Source: Chamaecrista fasciculata (lineage: Eukaryota; Streptophyta; Magnoliopsida; Fabales; Fabaceae). Taken from it: a DNA stretch of 64,000 nt. This document shows positions 36,441 through 49,375 of this stretch, one piece after another. The DNA lies in contig QANZ01052132.1 of the NCBI GenBank assembly GCA_003254925.1, forward strand, positions 37,353-101,352. Reading direction: 5' to 3'. Each line of letters begins with the position of its first letter. Position 1 is the first letter of the stretch. A model generated the notes under the pieces. It did not search any database. It saw nothing but the letters and a program-made list of their open reading frames with translations, and was not told the DNA's origin. Both the position numbers and the translations under genes were made by a program.

Positions 36441-38330
36441 CATTTTTTTTAAAATTTTATTCCTTAGATTAAATTTTCTTTATCATTTTAGTATTTAAAA
36501 TTTTTAATCTAGTTTTCAAAAGTTATAACTCACGTGAATTAACTTTTTTATATTCTTTTGGTCTTAGACTTTACATCAGTTTTCAATTTTGACTCCAAAT
36601 GTTATTTTGTTGTCAACTACGTCTTTAATATTTTATATTTTGGTCAATTTTATCCTTCAACTAACTTCTTTCAATAAATTAACAACATATTTCATTATAT
36701 TTTTTAATCTAAAATAGGATTTGAATTTCTTTTTCTATCAATTTTGTATTACATGTCATTAGTCACGTAGAATTTATCATTGATATTTGGTTAAAGTAAG
36801 AGAAAATAACAAAATTGAATAAAATGTAAAATATTAGAGATAAAATTAAAAGTTTAGAGACAACAAAAAAAACTTTTGCCTAAATATTATTACTCTGTAA
36901 CTTCTTTAGATAAATTAAATTACAACAAGTAATGAATTTTTGCCTAAATGTTTTAAAAATGAGGGTTAAATAACAGAGCTTATATACTTTGGAGATTAAA
37001 TTAATAATTTACTGTTAAAATTCTATGAACTTTTAATTTGAAGGGCTGGTTTGATCAAAGGTGGGGTTGGCAAGCACAAATGCACAATGGTCTTTTTGAG
37101 GGAGAAAGAAAAGGACTTACACTCTTGACTTGGGGTTGGATATTCCATTTCACATAGAGAATGCATTAAAAAACAAAACTGTGGTAGTTATTGACTATTT
37201 ATATTATAATAAATAATAAAATAAATAATATTTGGTTGGTGCAATGCAATTGCTGAGCTCTTTACATAAAAAAGAAAACGTCTGGAAATATTGTTTGTCT
37301 AATTTAAGATATGCTAGTTTATGAGAGTCCAAGGAAAAATGTTTATTTTACAAAGAAAAAGGTTTTGTATGTACCCAAAAATAAAAAAAAGTTTAGCCTT
37401 TTTTTTCTTTTTGATTTTGACTATTATGTCCATATATGATTATTCATGTAAATCTTTTTCTACACATCTATAATTTTTTATAAAAAAATATTTTAATAAA
37501 TTATATAAGTCTGATACTTTACCAATTCATAAAAATGCAGTTCATAAAACACAATACTGCCTTTTTTTTAATTATTATTATTATTTAATTTTAGTGGTTT
37601 GCTAATGGCTAACTTTTTGGTGTCAATTAATTGCTACCCAAACTTTCACGGGTTCATATATGCCTGGCTCCCGCAGAAGTTGGGCCTTTTGGACCTAATT
37701 GATATGTCATTCATTGACTTCTTAATTTATTATAAAAAAATAGTAGTTATTTTGAGACAATTTTAAAGATATCTTCTTAATAATAATTAGAGGATTAGAG
37801 GATTAATATCTCACCTCTAATTAAAAAATTTAAAATTTTCACAACAATTAAATTTTAAAAGCATGTTTTAAAAAGTATTAAAGTTATATAAATTATTTTA
37901 AAGTTCGATAATTAAGCATATGAAAAGTTTTTATCACATGCTTAATTCAAATAAAAGAATTTTAAAAATTGATATAAATGTATTCTATTACAAAGTCATA
38001 CAAATTCAGTTCATAAACCACAACACTGCCCTTTTATTTTGTCTAGTGGTTTGTTAATTGCTACCTAAACTTGCAGGCCTTCATAAATGATGACTTCTGC
38101 AAAAGTTAGGCAATTCATGGACTTTTTAATTCATTAGAAAAATATTTTTCTTTGAAGTTTAATTAAAGTGACATTGTAATTGAGTTATTTTTAAAGATAT
38201 CCTCTTATAATAATTAGATTAACATTTCACCTCTATTTCAGAAAAAAAAAATTAAGATTTCAATCATAACTAAATTTTACTCCAATTTCATCTAAATGTT
38301 AATCATAATGGGTATATTTATTAATTAAGA
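36440..38330. other. Gene-free stretch with a diverged direct duplication
   Basis: About 36590-36870 belongs to the same repeat family as 62990-63365. About 37505-37810 is repeated in diverged form at 37990-38225, sharing 'cagttcataaa' and 'agtggtttg'. No gene is recognisable. Confidence 0.5.
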
Positions 38331-38470
38331 GACATGAGATGCAATGGGTCATGATGTGACTCCATACACAATTTTGATTGGTTAAAAAATTATTATTTTT
38401 TTATTATTTTTCAACATTAAATTACATCAATGGTTATAATTATGTCATTCCATATCAAGAATTAAACTTT
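38330..38470. mobile_element. MITE relative of 10142-10331 (reverse orientation)
   Basis: It starts GACATGAGATGCAATGGG. Its reverse complement follows 10130-10331 closely ('ttataaccattgat', 'ttaaccaatcaaaa'). The right end is degenerate. A solo LTR is inserted 15 bp beyond it. Confidence 0.55.
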
Positions 38471-38485
38471 GCATCTTATACTAAC

Positions 38486-40777
38486 TGTTGGAAATTATAA
38501 AGTGGAGCATAGTGGAAAAAAAAAAAACTTTAAAAGACGCATACTCTATAATTCCCTTCCAGGATCCACTATTTGCATTTATTCTAGTAAGGGAAGATGT
38601 ATACCTAAATTTCAATCGGTAGCTTCTGAATTTGCGAGTCCGAGAAGTCCACAGTAACGTGTGTCCTTCCTCTGCCGGTGATCCACACGAACAGTTTGGC
38701 AGACACCAGGTGCTAGCCTCCAATCTCTTCTTCCCAAGAGATTACGAGAACCCAATATACGGTTCTTGAATGTTCAAGAACAATTCTTGAACCTCCAAGA
38801 AAAGTGGCGACACACAAGCCCTAAAAGAGTTAGGGTTTTAGTCGAATTTTCTCTCTCAAGAAAATCGACTTTTCTCTCTCTCTTCTCTAGGGAAAAATCG
38901 AAAAATTCTAGTCACACTAAAATAATGAGTTGAGTTAGGCAACTTTCACCTAGTGTGTGTGTTTAAATAGAGTTATGTTCCTAACTCATGAAATTAGGGA
39001 ATTATAATAAACAAGAAATAGGACTTCATAAATCTTGATTTATAATATTACACTAATATTATAATTCAAAATTAAAAGCCGATTCAAATTTAAATTTCAA
39101 GATCAAATCTTGAAACTAAATCTTGAATTCCCAATCCTTATTGGTCAAGAGGATTTGAATTCCTAATTAAAATATTACATTAATATCTTAATTTGAAATT
39201 CAAGATGCAATCTTGAAATCCAAAATGCAAGATCAAATCTTGCCCATTGGATCAAGCCATGTGTCATCCCCTCCATATTTATCTAGGAATTAATAATTAA
39301 AATAACAACCCTAACTCTTAGGAAGTTATAACTAACTTATTAATTTCCCCAACAAATTGAATTAAAAATATTACCCTAATATCTTTAATTCAAATTTGAA
39401 TCTTGAATTTAAATTCCCTAACAATATTGAATTAAAATATTACTCTAATATCTTTAATTCAAATTTAAATCTTGAATTCAAATTCCTTAACAATATTGAA
39501 TTAAAATATTACCTTAATATCTTTAATTCAAACTTGAATCTTGAAATCAAAATCAAATCTTGAATTCAAATTCAAATCTTGATTTAAATTAACAAAACAT
39601 TTTTATTAATAAAAATCAAGAAGAGGCGCCACCCTCTTCTTCTTGTTATCCAAGATTAATGAATTTAATAAATCAATAATCCCCTAACTTTTAGGAGGCT
39701 TATCCAATTTATTATTCCCTAATATTTTAAACAATAATTTAATTGCAAAAAGATTAATCAAATTAACTATTTAACAATTAATATATTTAAACTTGTCTAA
39801 CAAATTTAAATATCATAATTGTAGATTTTATTTAAGACAAGACTTCATGTCCCAGACATTCAACTATGTCTTAAATTGTGTCACTAAAGTGACTCACGAA
39901 TTAACCCTAATTCGTGTCCCATTACGGTGTCTTGATCCTACTCGTGTGTGACCCAGCAGGCCTCACATGAAGTTGGCAGCAAGTCATTCCTATGACTCAC
40001 AAGTCGAGAGCGGACTCTAGCAAGCCATCACGACTACCCAAAAACACGTGAGTTTATCGCTTTAACGCCAAACGACTTAACCTTAGTACCACCTTGTCAT
40101 AATCCCGATTGTCACACGATTTTTTGGTCATGGATAAGGCACGGGAAAGTCATCCTTAATCCAAACCATAACTTTCTCGATTCCTTAAGTTAGTCCCATT
40201 TCCCTGTGTGGCCACACATTCCTTGGACAGACTCATCGAGAGGCCCAGTTAAATATCTCTCAACTTAATGAGGGACAAAATTCCTTCTTGGTGAACCACA
40301 TTCCTCAGCACGGTAAATAACCAAACCCGTACCTAGCCTGTATGGCTACCTTGTTACGGGCAACGTTGGACTAGGCCAAAGTTTGACATCTACAACGCCG
40401 GAATAGTCAAGACCTCAGGTTTAAGGGCATCGTGACAAGTGTACAGGAGAGGCTAGCTCATGACTAAACCCATGCAGGACTCTCCGGGTCGGTCCAGCAA
40501 CTTGTAGTCCCTTACATAATTGCACCATGACTCTCGTAAAGCATCGTATGCATGTATCTCCATACACCGAAGTCATGCTGGTCTTTGTTCATTCACATTC
40601 CCACATGAATAATCGACCAGGGACAGTTTAAAATAATTATCACATAATTAAATCAGGGATTGTTATCACAGTAAACATGCTAATAATATGATAACGACTC
40701 AATTTATCATCCATAAATTAGTCAATCAATATGTTCATACATATAAAATGATTGACCCTAGGACATAATCTCTATCA
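38486..40777 (-). mobile_element. Solo LTR, 2.3 kb, same family as 18653-20580
   Basis: Read on the plus strand it begins TGTTGGAAATT and ends ATCTCTATCA, flanked by CTAAC on both sides (38481-38485 and 40778-40782). Its reverse complement follows the LTR at 18653-20580, including the 'ccctagg' and 'gttgtcagac'-like landmarks, so it lies in minus orientation. No interior is present. It differs clearly from the 18.6-kb copy, so the two are separate, not very recent insertions. Confidence 0.88.
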
Positions 40778-41390
40778 CTAACCCCTTAATAAAATGGATC
40801 AGAGGAGGAACAAATTACCCTAATTAAAGATAAATAAGACTAAAGAATTCGCTTCAATAAACTAAGAGAGTAAAATCATAATATTGAGCTCATTTGCATG
40901 ACTTTTTCTTAGAAAAAAAAGCCTACCCACTTTCATCTATATTTGTTTTGTTTTAAATAAGGATTTTTTTTTTTAAAAAAAACAAATACTTGGTAGTTGA
41001 GCAATTTTTTTTTTGAAGTTACCGGTTCAACTGGTAGAAATTGTTATAATTATATATATTCTATTCCTTTCACATTCATCACCCATCCACACATTACGAT
41101 TCCGTAAGGAACTATTGCAATTTGAAAATAATGAGAAAGAGATTATGAAATAAAACATTTTTCCTAGCCATGAAAGAGAAAATATAAATATAATTTATGA
41201 TTGGAAGAATTTTATAAAATAAAAACATAAAAAAAAGTTCATCCGACATGAAAAACGTACAGAAATATTGTTGATTATTTTAAGTCATGCTAGTTTATGG
41301 GGGTTGACAACAATAATTAAAAAATTCTATATATATTCTTTAAGAATTTCCTTGTCTTTGTGTCACTAGATGATCACAGAATACTCCAAA

Positions 41391-42888
41391 GAGCAAACCC
41401 CCTTTTTGGTCCCTCAATTGTTACTGAGTCGAGGAACCGGTCCCTCAATTGTGGGAAACTATAACTCAGTCCCTCAATTGTACAATCCCGTTTACGTTTT
41501 GGTCCCTCACGTCTGGTCCGTTAGTGATAGAGGTGTTAAGTGATGACGTGTCACCGTTATCTGCTTAGGTGGCCGTTAAATGCTTAGTTGAGGGACCAAA
41601 TCCTCGACTCAGTAACAATTGAGGGACCAAAAAGGGGGTTTTCTCAAATTAGTATCAAACTCATTTCCACTTGACACCTCATTAAAACTACTCTCTTGCA
41701 ATTTGGTCCCAAAACCCCTAAATCCCCTAAAACTTTTTCTTAATCCTCTTATTCATCTTTTTCATCTTCTTCATTCATTTTAGTCCCAAATGCTAAAAAT
41801 AAAATTGTAAAGTATCCCAAAACCCTTCCAAACATTCCAATTTAGTCCTTAAATGTATTAAAAACCCCTAAAGTAACGCCATAAGGGATAGGAGCTGGAG
41901 GAGGTCTATAAGTATCAGGACTTGAAGTTTCAAGATTAGTATCAACAAGGAGCCCTCCGGAGAAAGCAGAGGCTGAACCATGATGAGATGATAGCGGAAC
42001 ATGCTCCTCCGATGCTCTTGGATACTGGAGATAAATGCAGGAAAATAAGTCATGAATACAGTAGATGGATTTCACAAATCATAATCATTAGGCGAAAGAG
42101 AATAAGCAACTCAAGGAAATTATAAAGTCATAAAATCGTGCAAGGCAGGCTTATTGAACCAAAGATAAGAAGTTATTGCTATATGTCCTGGTGTTGCCCA
42201 AATCAGTGATTCAACTACTCATTTGTAAAATAATGATATAATGAAATTTTTTTAAACTGCAACAGTCATCAAGATGAAGAGTGTCAGTGAAGATTCCTAA
42301 ACTCAATTTGAAGGTGAGGTTGATCAAGCAGCAGTTGTCCAGTTATTTACTAATACTGAACTGAAGTTTTAATCCTTACAAATAACCAGGCACCCCAAAC
42401 TTTAAGTTTTAGGGTTTTTAATACATTTAAGGACTAAATTGGAATGTTTGGAAGGGTTTTGGGATACTTTACAATTTTGTTTTTAGCATTTGGGACTCAA
42501 ATGAATGAAGAAGATGAAAAAGATGAATAAGTGGATTAAAAAAAAGTTTTAAGGGATTTAGGGGTTTTGGGACCAAATTGCAAGAGAGTAGTTTGAATGA
42601 GGTGTCAAGTGGAAATGAGTTGGATACTAATTTGAGCAAACCCCCTTTTTGGTCCCTCAATTGTTACTGAGTCGAGGATTTGGTCCCTCAACTAAGCATT
42701 TAACGGCCACCTAAGCAGATAACGGTGACACGTCATCACTTAACACCTCTATCAGTAACGGACCAGACGTGAGGGACCAAAACGTAAACGGGATTGTACA
42801 ATTGAGGGACTGAGTTGTAGTTTCCCACAATTGAGGGACCGATTCCTCGACTCAGTAACAATTGAGGGACCAAAAAGGGGGTTTGCTC
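41391..42888. mobile_element. Pack-MULE with 480-bp inverted repeats
   Basis: A 1498-bp element begins GAGCAAACCCCC and ends GGGGGTTTGCTC, with a perfect 9-bp target duplication TACTCCAAA (41382-41390 and 42889-42897). The inverted repeats run to about 41870 and from about 42410. The outer parts share the 'ggtccctcaattgttactgagtcgagg' theme with the Pack-MULE at 6753-8889, so both belong to one family. The interior of about 540 bp carries a gene-like exon fragment. No transposase is present. Confidence 0.92.
41878..42030 (-). pseudogene. Captured exon fragment inside Pack-MULE
   Basis: After an acceptor-like tract (ttatctccag, minus strand) comes an open stretch with YPRASEEHVPLSSHHGSAS and, later, SSPDTYRPPPAPIPYGV. 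The proline-rich TYRPPPAPIPY segment recalls a motif in some small plant RING-type E3 ligases, but this is a weak memory-based match. Only one exon is present, so it is cargo without its own start. Confidence 0.4.
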
Positions 42889-42897
42889 TACTCCAAA

Positions 42898-44430
42898 TTA
42901 TATATCAAATTATTAATTAATTTCATAGCACTATAGAAACCAAGGGGAAATGAATGATTTTAAAAATTCCCGGTTTTATTACTCCTAATCCATGTCCACC
43001 ATGCTTCTTCCATTCTCATAATGCAAATGCATATTGACATGTAACAATAGTGACAAGTTTATAAAGAACTTGTGAAGCAATGTAATACACTAAAGTGCTA
43101 AAGAGCTGACGGAGGCTTATGTTGGAAGATAATGATAATCATAAACAAACTAAAAACACAATCAATAATTCTTAATAGGAGTAATGAAGAGTAAATATCA
43201 CATAAACAACCACAACATAATGAAGGAACAAAATGATGAAACAGCTCGATGGGACTACGGATCAAAGTCGATCATTGAAAATAATGAAACACGATAGTGC
43301 AGGGATGTTTATAAAAATCAGTCCAATTTTTCACCAAAAATCCCATCTTCCAGACCTTCAAACACAATCTACACCGTTCAAAATGAAGAACAATATGTTA
43401 CTTATTTGTCCACAAAATTTCAGCCTAATTGGAGTTAAGATCACTATCCCATCACCGGAAAGATTGAACAAGGTCAAATTTGAAAAGTGATAAGACTCTT
43501 TTTTTTGGTAAACAGACTCTCCTCTCTTTTGCTTGTGTAAAAATGTAGTTGTTTTCCATTCAATCTTTTGCTGCTCTAGGGTTTTTGCTCAGCTTGCTAA
43601 GAGAATGAAAAAGACAATAATAACCCTAATGGGTTCAAATAAGTGGACCTCACAAAATTGGGTTTTACCACAAAGGAGAGAACCCAAAATACCCAACAAC
43701 TCATAGCTCACAAGACGATCTATAAGTATTTCAATAAGTGCTTATAAAACTTAAAGACATGCTCTAGCCTTAATGAATCCTAAGAGTTAACTAACCTAAT
43801 TTCTTTTGGATAAATAAAAAATACACTAAAGCAGTGAACACAGGTTTGCATCTCCTTTAGGAGAGGTATCAATGTTTAGTGCCAAACAAGATTGCTTACA
43901 ACCAGTGGTAGAAAAAATTAGTCAGAATCTCATATAAGTCTTCAAAGATTTTAAAAATTTTACAAAAGATAAAGTAATTGCCCCCCTCCCTAATTGTTTT
44001 TCCAAAATATGAAGTAAATGCAAAACAATTAAAAAGTCATTCTATGTCAGTCTCTCTAATCTTATCATATTATTATTTAATATTTTTTTAATACATGAAA
44101 TAAAAAAGTCCAAGAGAAACTCAAAAGATAAAAAATTGAGAGTAGTTTCAAATAACTCCCTATATATGTTAGAAGTTTTATAAAAACTAAGGAAGTTGGC
44201 CCCCAATTTAAATAGATTTTTATTAATATATATACATGCATTCTTAATTCCATATTCAACTTGATCTTTGAAATAAGACTCAATTTATTGATCTCTAATT
44301 TTATTATCTCTCTATGCATCACTTTTCATTATTTAATATTTTAATCAATTTAAATACTATTATCTCTTCAATCTCATTGTCTCCTTATATTCTTTTATGC
44401 TTTATATTCTTTTTGTTCAACTCATATATT
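42898..44430. other. Gene-free stretch
   Basis: No recognisable domain, terminal repeat or tRNA is seen. Parts (about 43230-43500) read like retroelement leader sequence, but no end could be defined. Confidence 0.4.
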
Positions 44431-44795
44431 GATCCCTAATGTTTACCTAAAGCCCTATTTTGGTCCTTAAATTTTTTTTTGTTCTGTTTTAGTTTTAATG
44501 TATTCTAAAAGTTTCATAATTGGTCCTTAACTATTGAATATGGTCATATCTCTTTCGTTTGTTGATGACTCCTATTGGGTAAAGTAAAAACTCATCAAAT
44601 TTATTACATAGCTCTAATTTCATTGTGTTCATATTTAAAACAAGAGAGATGTGACCATATTCAATAGTTAGTGACTGATTATAAAACTTTTAAGAAACAT
44701 TAAAGATCAAAACGGAACAAAAAAATATTAAAGACCAAAACAAAATTTTAGATAAACATTAAGGACTAAAATATAATTTTAGCCCAAACATTATA
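44430..44795. repeat. Foldback MITE-like repeat
   Basis: The left arm 'ttttggtccttaaattt ... ttaactattgaatatggtc' is mirrored by 'gaccatattcaatagttag ... aaagaccaaaac'. It sits just 50 bp downstream of the PEPR-B stop codon. Relatives are at 26650 and 35640. Confidence 0.7.
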
Positions 44796-44840
44796 TCGGC
44801 CCACAAAGAGAAATACACTTTATTGATTTTTATTATCATC

Positions 44841-47794
44841 TCAAAGAAGCTGAATGACTTTTCTCATTGTGGGTCTATTGCGTGGATCCTTCTCAGAACA
44901 TTGCAGAGCAATACAAAGAACTCTTATAACTTGATCCATCATATTCCTATCTGAAAGCTCACTTGCAAGGCTTGAATCTACAATGTTTTCAATCTTTCTT
45001 GTATGAATCCACACAGATCTTACCCATCCAACTAGAGTGTATTTCTCCCTAAATGATCGATCTAACACCTTCTTCCTGGTTATTAGCTCAAGCAAAACAA
45101 CCCCATAACTATACACATCAGACACACCACTTTGCACTATTGTATATGCATTCTCTGCAAAAAAAATAAAAACAGCCACAATAGATGGAGAAGTTATTGT
45201 CAAGCAAGGATTAAACTTATATATTAATGTTCTCTAATAAAAATAATAAGGGTGAAAAATTTGTTCTTTAGACTTATCGTAACAGAGAGAGAGGATATAA
45301 AAGATAATATTTTGTGCAACCAACAATAGAAGAGAGAGAGAATGATAGTGAAACATGTGATTGGAAGAACCTTATGACAAATATAAAAAGAACTTTATAT
45401 AACTTTTTTTCCCATTGTTTAATCCATGTGAAAAATTGATTCATGGAGGAAAAACAACTAACCAATCACAAGTATAGAAGCAGTACCTGGTGCAATATAC
45501 CCAACAGTGCCTATTGCAATATATGTGGATCGCTTTTGTGACCGAGAAGAGGACTGATTCAAAAGCATGGAAACACCAAAATCAGATATGTGAGGTTCCA
45601 TTTCAGAATCAAGAAGGATGTTCTTTGGTTTGATATCTTGATGCACTATGGGAGGATCACAGTCATGATGCAGATATGCAAGCCCATTAGCGATTCCAAC
45701 GGCTATATTGTACCGGGTTTTCCACCGCAATTTTGGTAGTGGATTCCTTTCATGCAAAACATCATGAAGGCTTCCATTCACCATATAAGGATAGAAAATT
45801 AGGCCATAGTCCTTCCCAACCCAGAAGCCATCCAACCTGACCAGATTTCGATGCTTAATCTTACGGATGGTCTCGATTTCTCTCAGCATGCTTAAACTCC
45901 TCTTTTTGTTCATTGTAAGTGCAACCTTCTTCACAGCAACATGTACACTTTCAAGTGATAGACGAACTAGTGAGGCTTTATAAACAACCCCATGAGCTCC
46001 TCTTCCAATAATATGCCTATCATTTAGATTCTCTGTAGCCTTCATCACTTCCTTAACTAGGGAAGATGATGGTTCATCACCAACAATTCCATGGACCATT
46101 TTGTCAATAGCTGCAGACAATTCGGCTTCTTTTTCCTTTTCTTTCTGCTTTGATCTGTGTTTCAGATACAAAAAAACTAGTCCTGGAATCACTGAATAAA
46201 GGAAGATTGAGGCCCCAAGTTCTATCATCACAATTTTACCTAAGCTTAAGCCATGGGTAAGAGTTGATTTGCCGTGATCACATGGCTTCAAATAAAAGAT
46301 ACTTTTAGCTTTGGTGCAACTCAGTGGTTCTAATAGTGAACAATCAGCACAAAGGCCAGGATTTCCTAAGATAGAAGAATTCTGATAGTGAAGTATCCTT
46401 TTTGGGACAGGACCCACAAAGGAATTGTATGAAATATTGACTTCAATCAGTGAAGGAAGTTCATTGAGAATATATACACTTCCTGTCAAATTGTTCAACG
46501 ATACATCTAGACTTAGAAGCTTTTTCAGCTTTTCGATTTCTAAAGGAACCTCACCTGTGAGTCCATTAGCACTCAGATTCAAACCGTAGAAGAGATTCTC
46601 CAATGCTCCAAGTGATCTAGGAATTTCACCTCCAAGCAAATTTCCACCAAGTTGCAGCTCAAGAAGCCTGGGAAATTCTGACAAGAAAATGGGAATACCC
46701 CCAGTGAAACGATTCTCTCTTAAGATTAATGTGGTTATTCTACTCCAATTCCTCAAACTTGAAGGAATTGAACCATTTAGGTGATTGTATCCCACATCAA
46801 AATTGTCCATTTTGCTACAGTTTGACAGCTGAGGCGGCAAAGGACCTTCCAAATTGTTATGAGAAAGATTCAAAATCCGAAGATTCACAAGGTTTCCAAG
46901 CTCTGACGGTATAAAACCTATAAATCTGTTCATGGACAAATTAATTTCAATGAGACTTTTGAAGCTTCCCAAGCTTGACAGAATTGGTCCACTTATATTA
47001 TTGTTGCTGATGTCCAAGTATTCGAGATTCTGATTACTCTCAAACTCAGGAAAAGACCCATTAAGATGATTTCCTTTAATAACCAACATTTCAAGAGTTT
47101 CACAACTTCCCAAATCATGAGGTATGCCACCTTGAAGTTGATTAAGACCTAAATTCAGTATGTGTAATTGCTTTCCAGAACAAAGACTTGCTGGGATGAC
47201 ACCAGTGAACTTATTATTCATCAAGTCCAACTTCACTAGGCTGCTATTGATGCCCAAGCTTTGAGGTATGACTCCAGATAAAAAATTCCCAAACAATGAG
47301 ACATTTCTGAGATTCTTGAGCTCTGTCAACTCCAATGGTAACACCCCATAAAGCCTATTATTATGGAGAAGTATATGCTTAAGACTATGCAACTTTTTAA
47401 AGGTATATGGTATTTTTCCACTAAAGTGATTATCAGAAAGATCAATATACTCAAGCATACTACAATTCCCTAACTCTAGGGGTATTAATCCTGAAAAATC
47501 ATTTCTCAACAACACAAGGGTTTGCAAGTGATTCAAGTTTCCAATTTCTGGTCCTAGTTTACCAGTGATCCCAGAAGCAGTAAGATTAAGGGAGATGACA
47601 TTACTGTCATGGTTACATAGTACTCCTTCCCATGAGCAAGAGGTAGAATCAGAGACCTTCCAGCTTGAATTGATGGAAGAGGGCACAAAAGTCCAGTGAT
47701 TCATCATTGATATCAGAGTCAACCCATCAGAGCTTAATGCATAAATAACATATGAAAGAGAAGAGAAGCAGAGGATCAATAATAGGAATTCCAT
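44841..47794 (-). CDS. PEPR-like LRR receptor kinase with 17 LRRs and non-RD catalytic loop (PEPR-B)
   Basis: Exons 47794-45487 and 45154-44841, intron 332 bp (CCAG|GTACT, TTGCAG|AG), 873 residues. The start MEFLLLILCF opens a signal peptide followed by ALSSDGLTLISMM. Seventeen LRRs are present: aligned with PEPR-A, repeats 4-13 are missing exactly between units, joining repeat 3 (DNHFSGKIPYTFKKL) to repeat 14 (HSLKHILLHNN). The membrane span lies near 'IELGASIFLYSVIPGLVFLY'. The kinase keeps IGRGAHGVVYKA, AVKK and DFG, but the catalytic loop reads VHQDIKPKN, so Arg before Asp is Gln (non-RD). The tail ends at VIQLL, shorter than in PEPR-A. The LRR region thought to bind Pep in PEPR1 is largely lost, so another ligand, a decoy role or decay are all possible. 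Confidence 0.88.
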
Positions 47795-47799
47795 AGAGA

Positions 47800-49375
47800 G
47801 AGGAATGAGAAAAACATACCTTAGTAGAAGGAGATGATTGTTAGAATATTCTGTAATTAATGAAGATTTCTAACAATGATGAAGCAATTGGAAGGGTGTT
47901 TTGGGATTTGCACTCTGTTAAAAGAAGTTGAAATGAGATAGAAAGTACAAAGTAAAGTTGGGCAAAAAGATAGTTAAAGAAGTAGGGACAGAGAGAGAAA
48001 CCTTTATGATTGAGAAATTTTTTTTTTTAAATATATATAATGGCATGGTATCATTATCTGTTAATCTATTTTAGGGTATAAGTGAGGATTACTTATTATT
48101 GGGGTTGATATGTTTGAGAAAATTCTCTCAAAAAGATGTCTAAAGATGTCTCCAACGAGACTTAAACATGACATCTTACTGCCTTACTGGAAATGAAGTA
48201 CAAGCAAATTAAACCAATCGTTTATTAACTTTTATGGAGAAAACTAACAATCCCTTGAAGATTACACCACTTGAGTTTTGAAAGATTGAAATACACAATT
48301 TAGTTTTAAAGTATTGAAACAAACTACTCTTTAATCTCTGATAAATCAAAATAATATACTTATTAGTCTTTCTCATAAACTAAATAATATACCATTTTGA
48401 TCTTTAAGAGATCAAATTGTCAATTTGATGTTCTTTCAAGAATTGAATTCCTAATTTACTCAATTTTTATGGTTAAGATTTTGATCGGTAAAATTAAATA
48501 TTTTTTTTTCTTATAATTAATTTCATGAGTCTGGTTGGTCTGACTTGACACTTGACAGCATTGAAAGGGATAAGAAAGTGGGAAAAAACCTTGGGGCCTG
48601 TTTGGTAGGGCCATTCCTTCATTTCCATTGAACATAGGAAATAACAAAAAAAAAATGCTTTTGGTTACCATTTTTAAAAATAATTGTCAGGATAGAGTTG
48701 CACCTCACAAACTGTGAGGATAGAGATACAATTTTCAAATTCAGTAGGACCCAAGTTAGGATAGATATTTTGATACAAATGTCTGTATTTGACTTGAACT
48801 TTCAATGCACCTCACAAACTGTGAAAGAAAGCAATTTTAAAAGAGAAACAGGAAGCAACTTTAAAGTAAAGTTGCTTTCAAGTTACAATCTTTTTAACAA
48901 AAGCGTGTAACTTTTTGAAAATGAAGGCTGAAGGAAATTTCTTCTTACCAGACAATTATTTGTTTTCATAGCTAAATGAACAGATAAATGAAAAGGGTTT
49001 ATATGAGGAACAGAATATTTGAATTACTCAGTACATTGCATGCTCTTCAGAAAACAACATGAGGTCCCTCATCCATCACACCATCTTTTACTTTTGTGCA
49101 TTATGAATGATAATAAATTATAATCAGCTCTAATAATGCCGGGACTGAAGCTAAAACCAAAGCAAGTGAAGCAAGAAATAGTAACACAAAAATGGTGATT
49201 TCCTCATTTCTCTTATGACTTTCAAGGTATCATAAAAGAATTCATCAGATATAAAATAAAGCAGATTTAATAAATCTCAATTGCTATTCGGGCTTTGCAA
49301 GTAGTTTTCTTGGGTTCTTTTTCTCCTTTTGGAGGAGGCTTTCTTCACACACACATACATATATACATATACATA
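47800..49375. other. PEPR-B upstream region and intergenic sequence
   Basis: The first 300 bp is the PEPR-B leader and promoter. Further on no gene is visible. A GGGGCCTGTTTGGTAGGGC motif at about 48594 resembles a Tourist end, but no convincing partner end was found. A short phrase (cacctcacaaactgtga) occurs twice near 48700 and 48810. Confidence 0.4.
48029..48041 (-). promoter_or_regulatory. Possible TATA box of PEPR-B
   Basis: The minus strand reads TTATATATATTTA about 240 bp upstream of the start codon, the same spacing as in PEPR-A. It lies in AT-rich sequence, so confidence is modest. Confidence 0.35.

Noticed and set aside
41030-41070. A 'ccggttcaactgg' motif as a third hAT-like MITE
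   Set aside because: Only one short motif is present, without ends or target duplication.
48594-48955. Possible Tourist-like element starting GGGGCCTGTTTGGTAGGG
   Set aside because: The opposite end is only weakly inverted and no 3-bp target duplication could be fixed.
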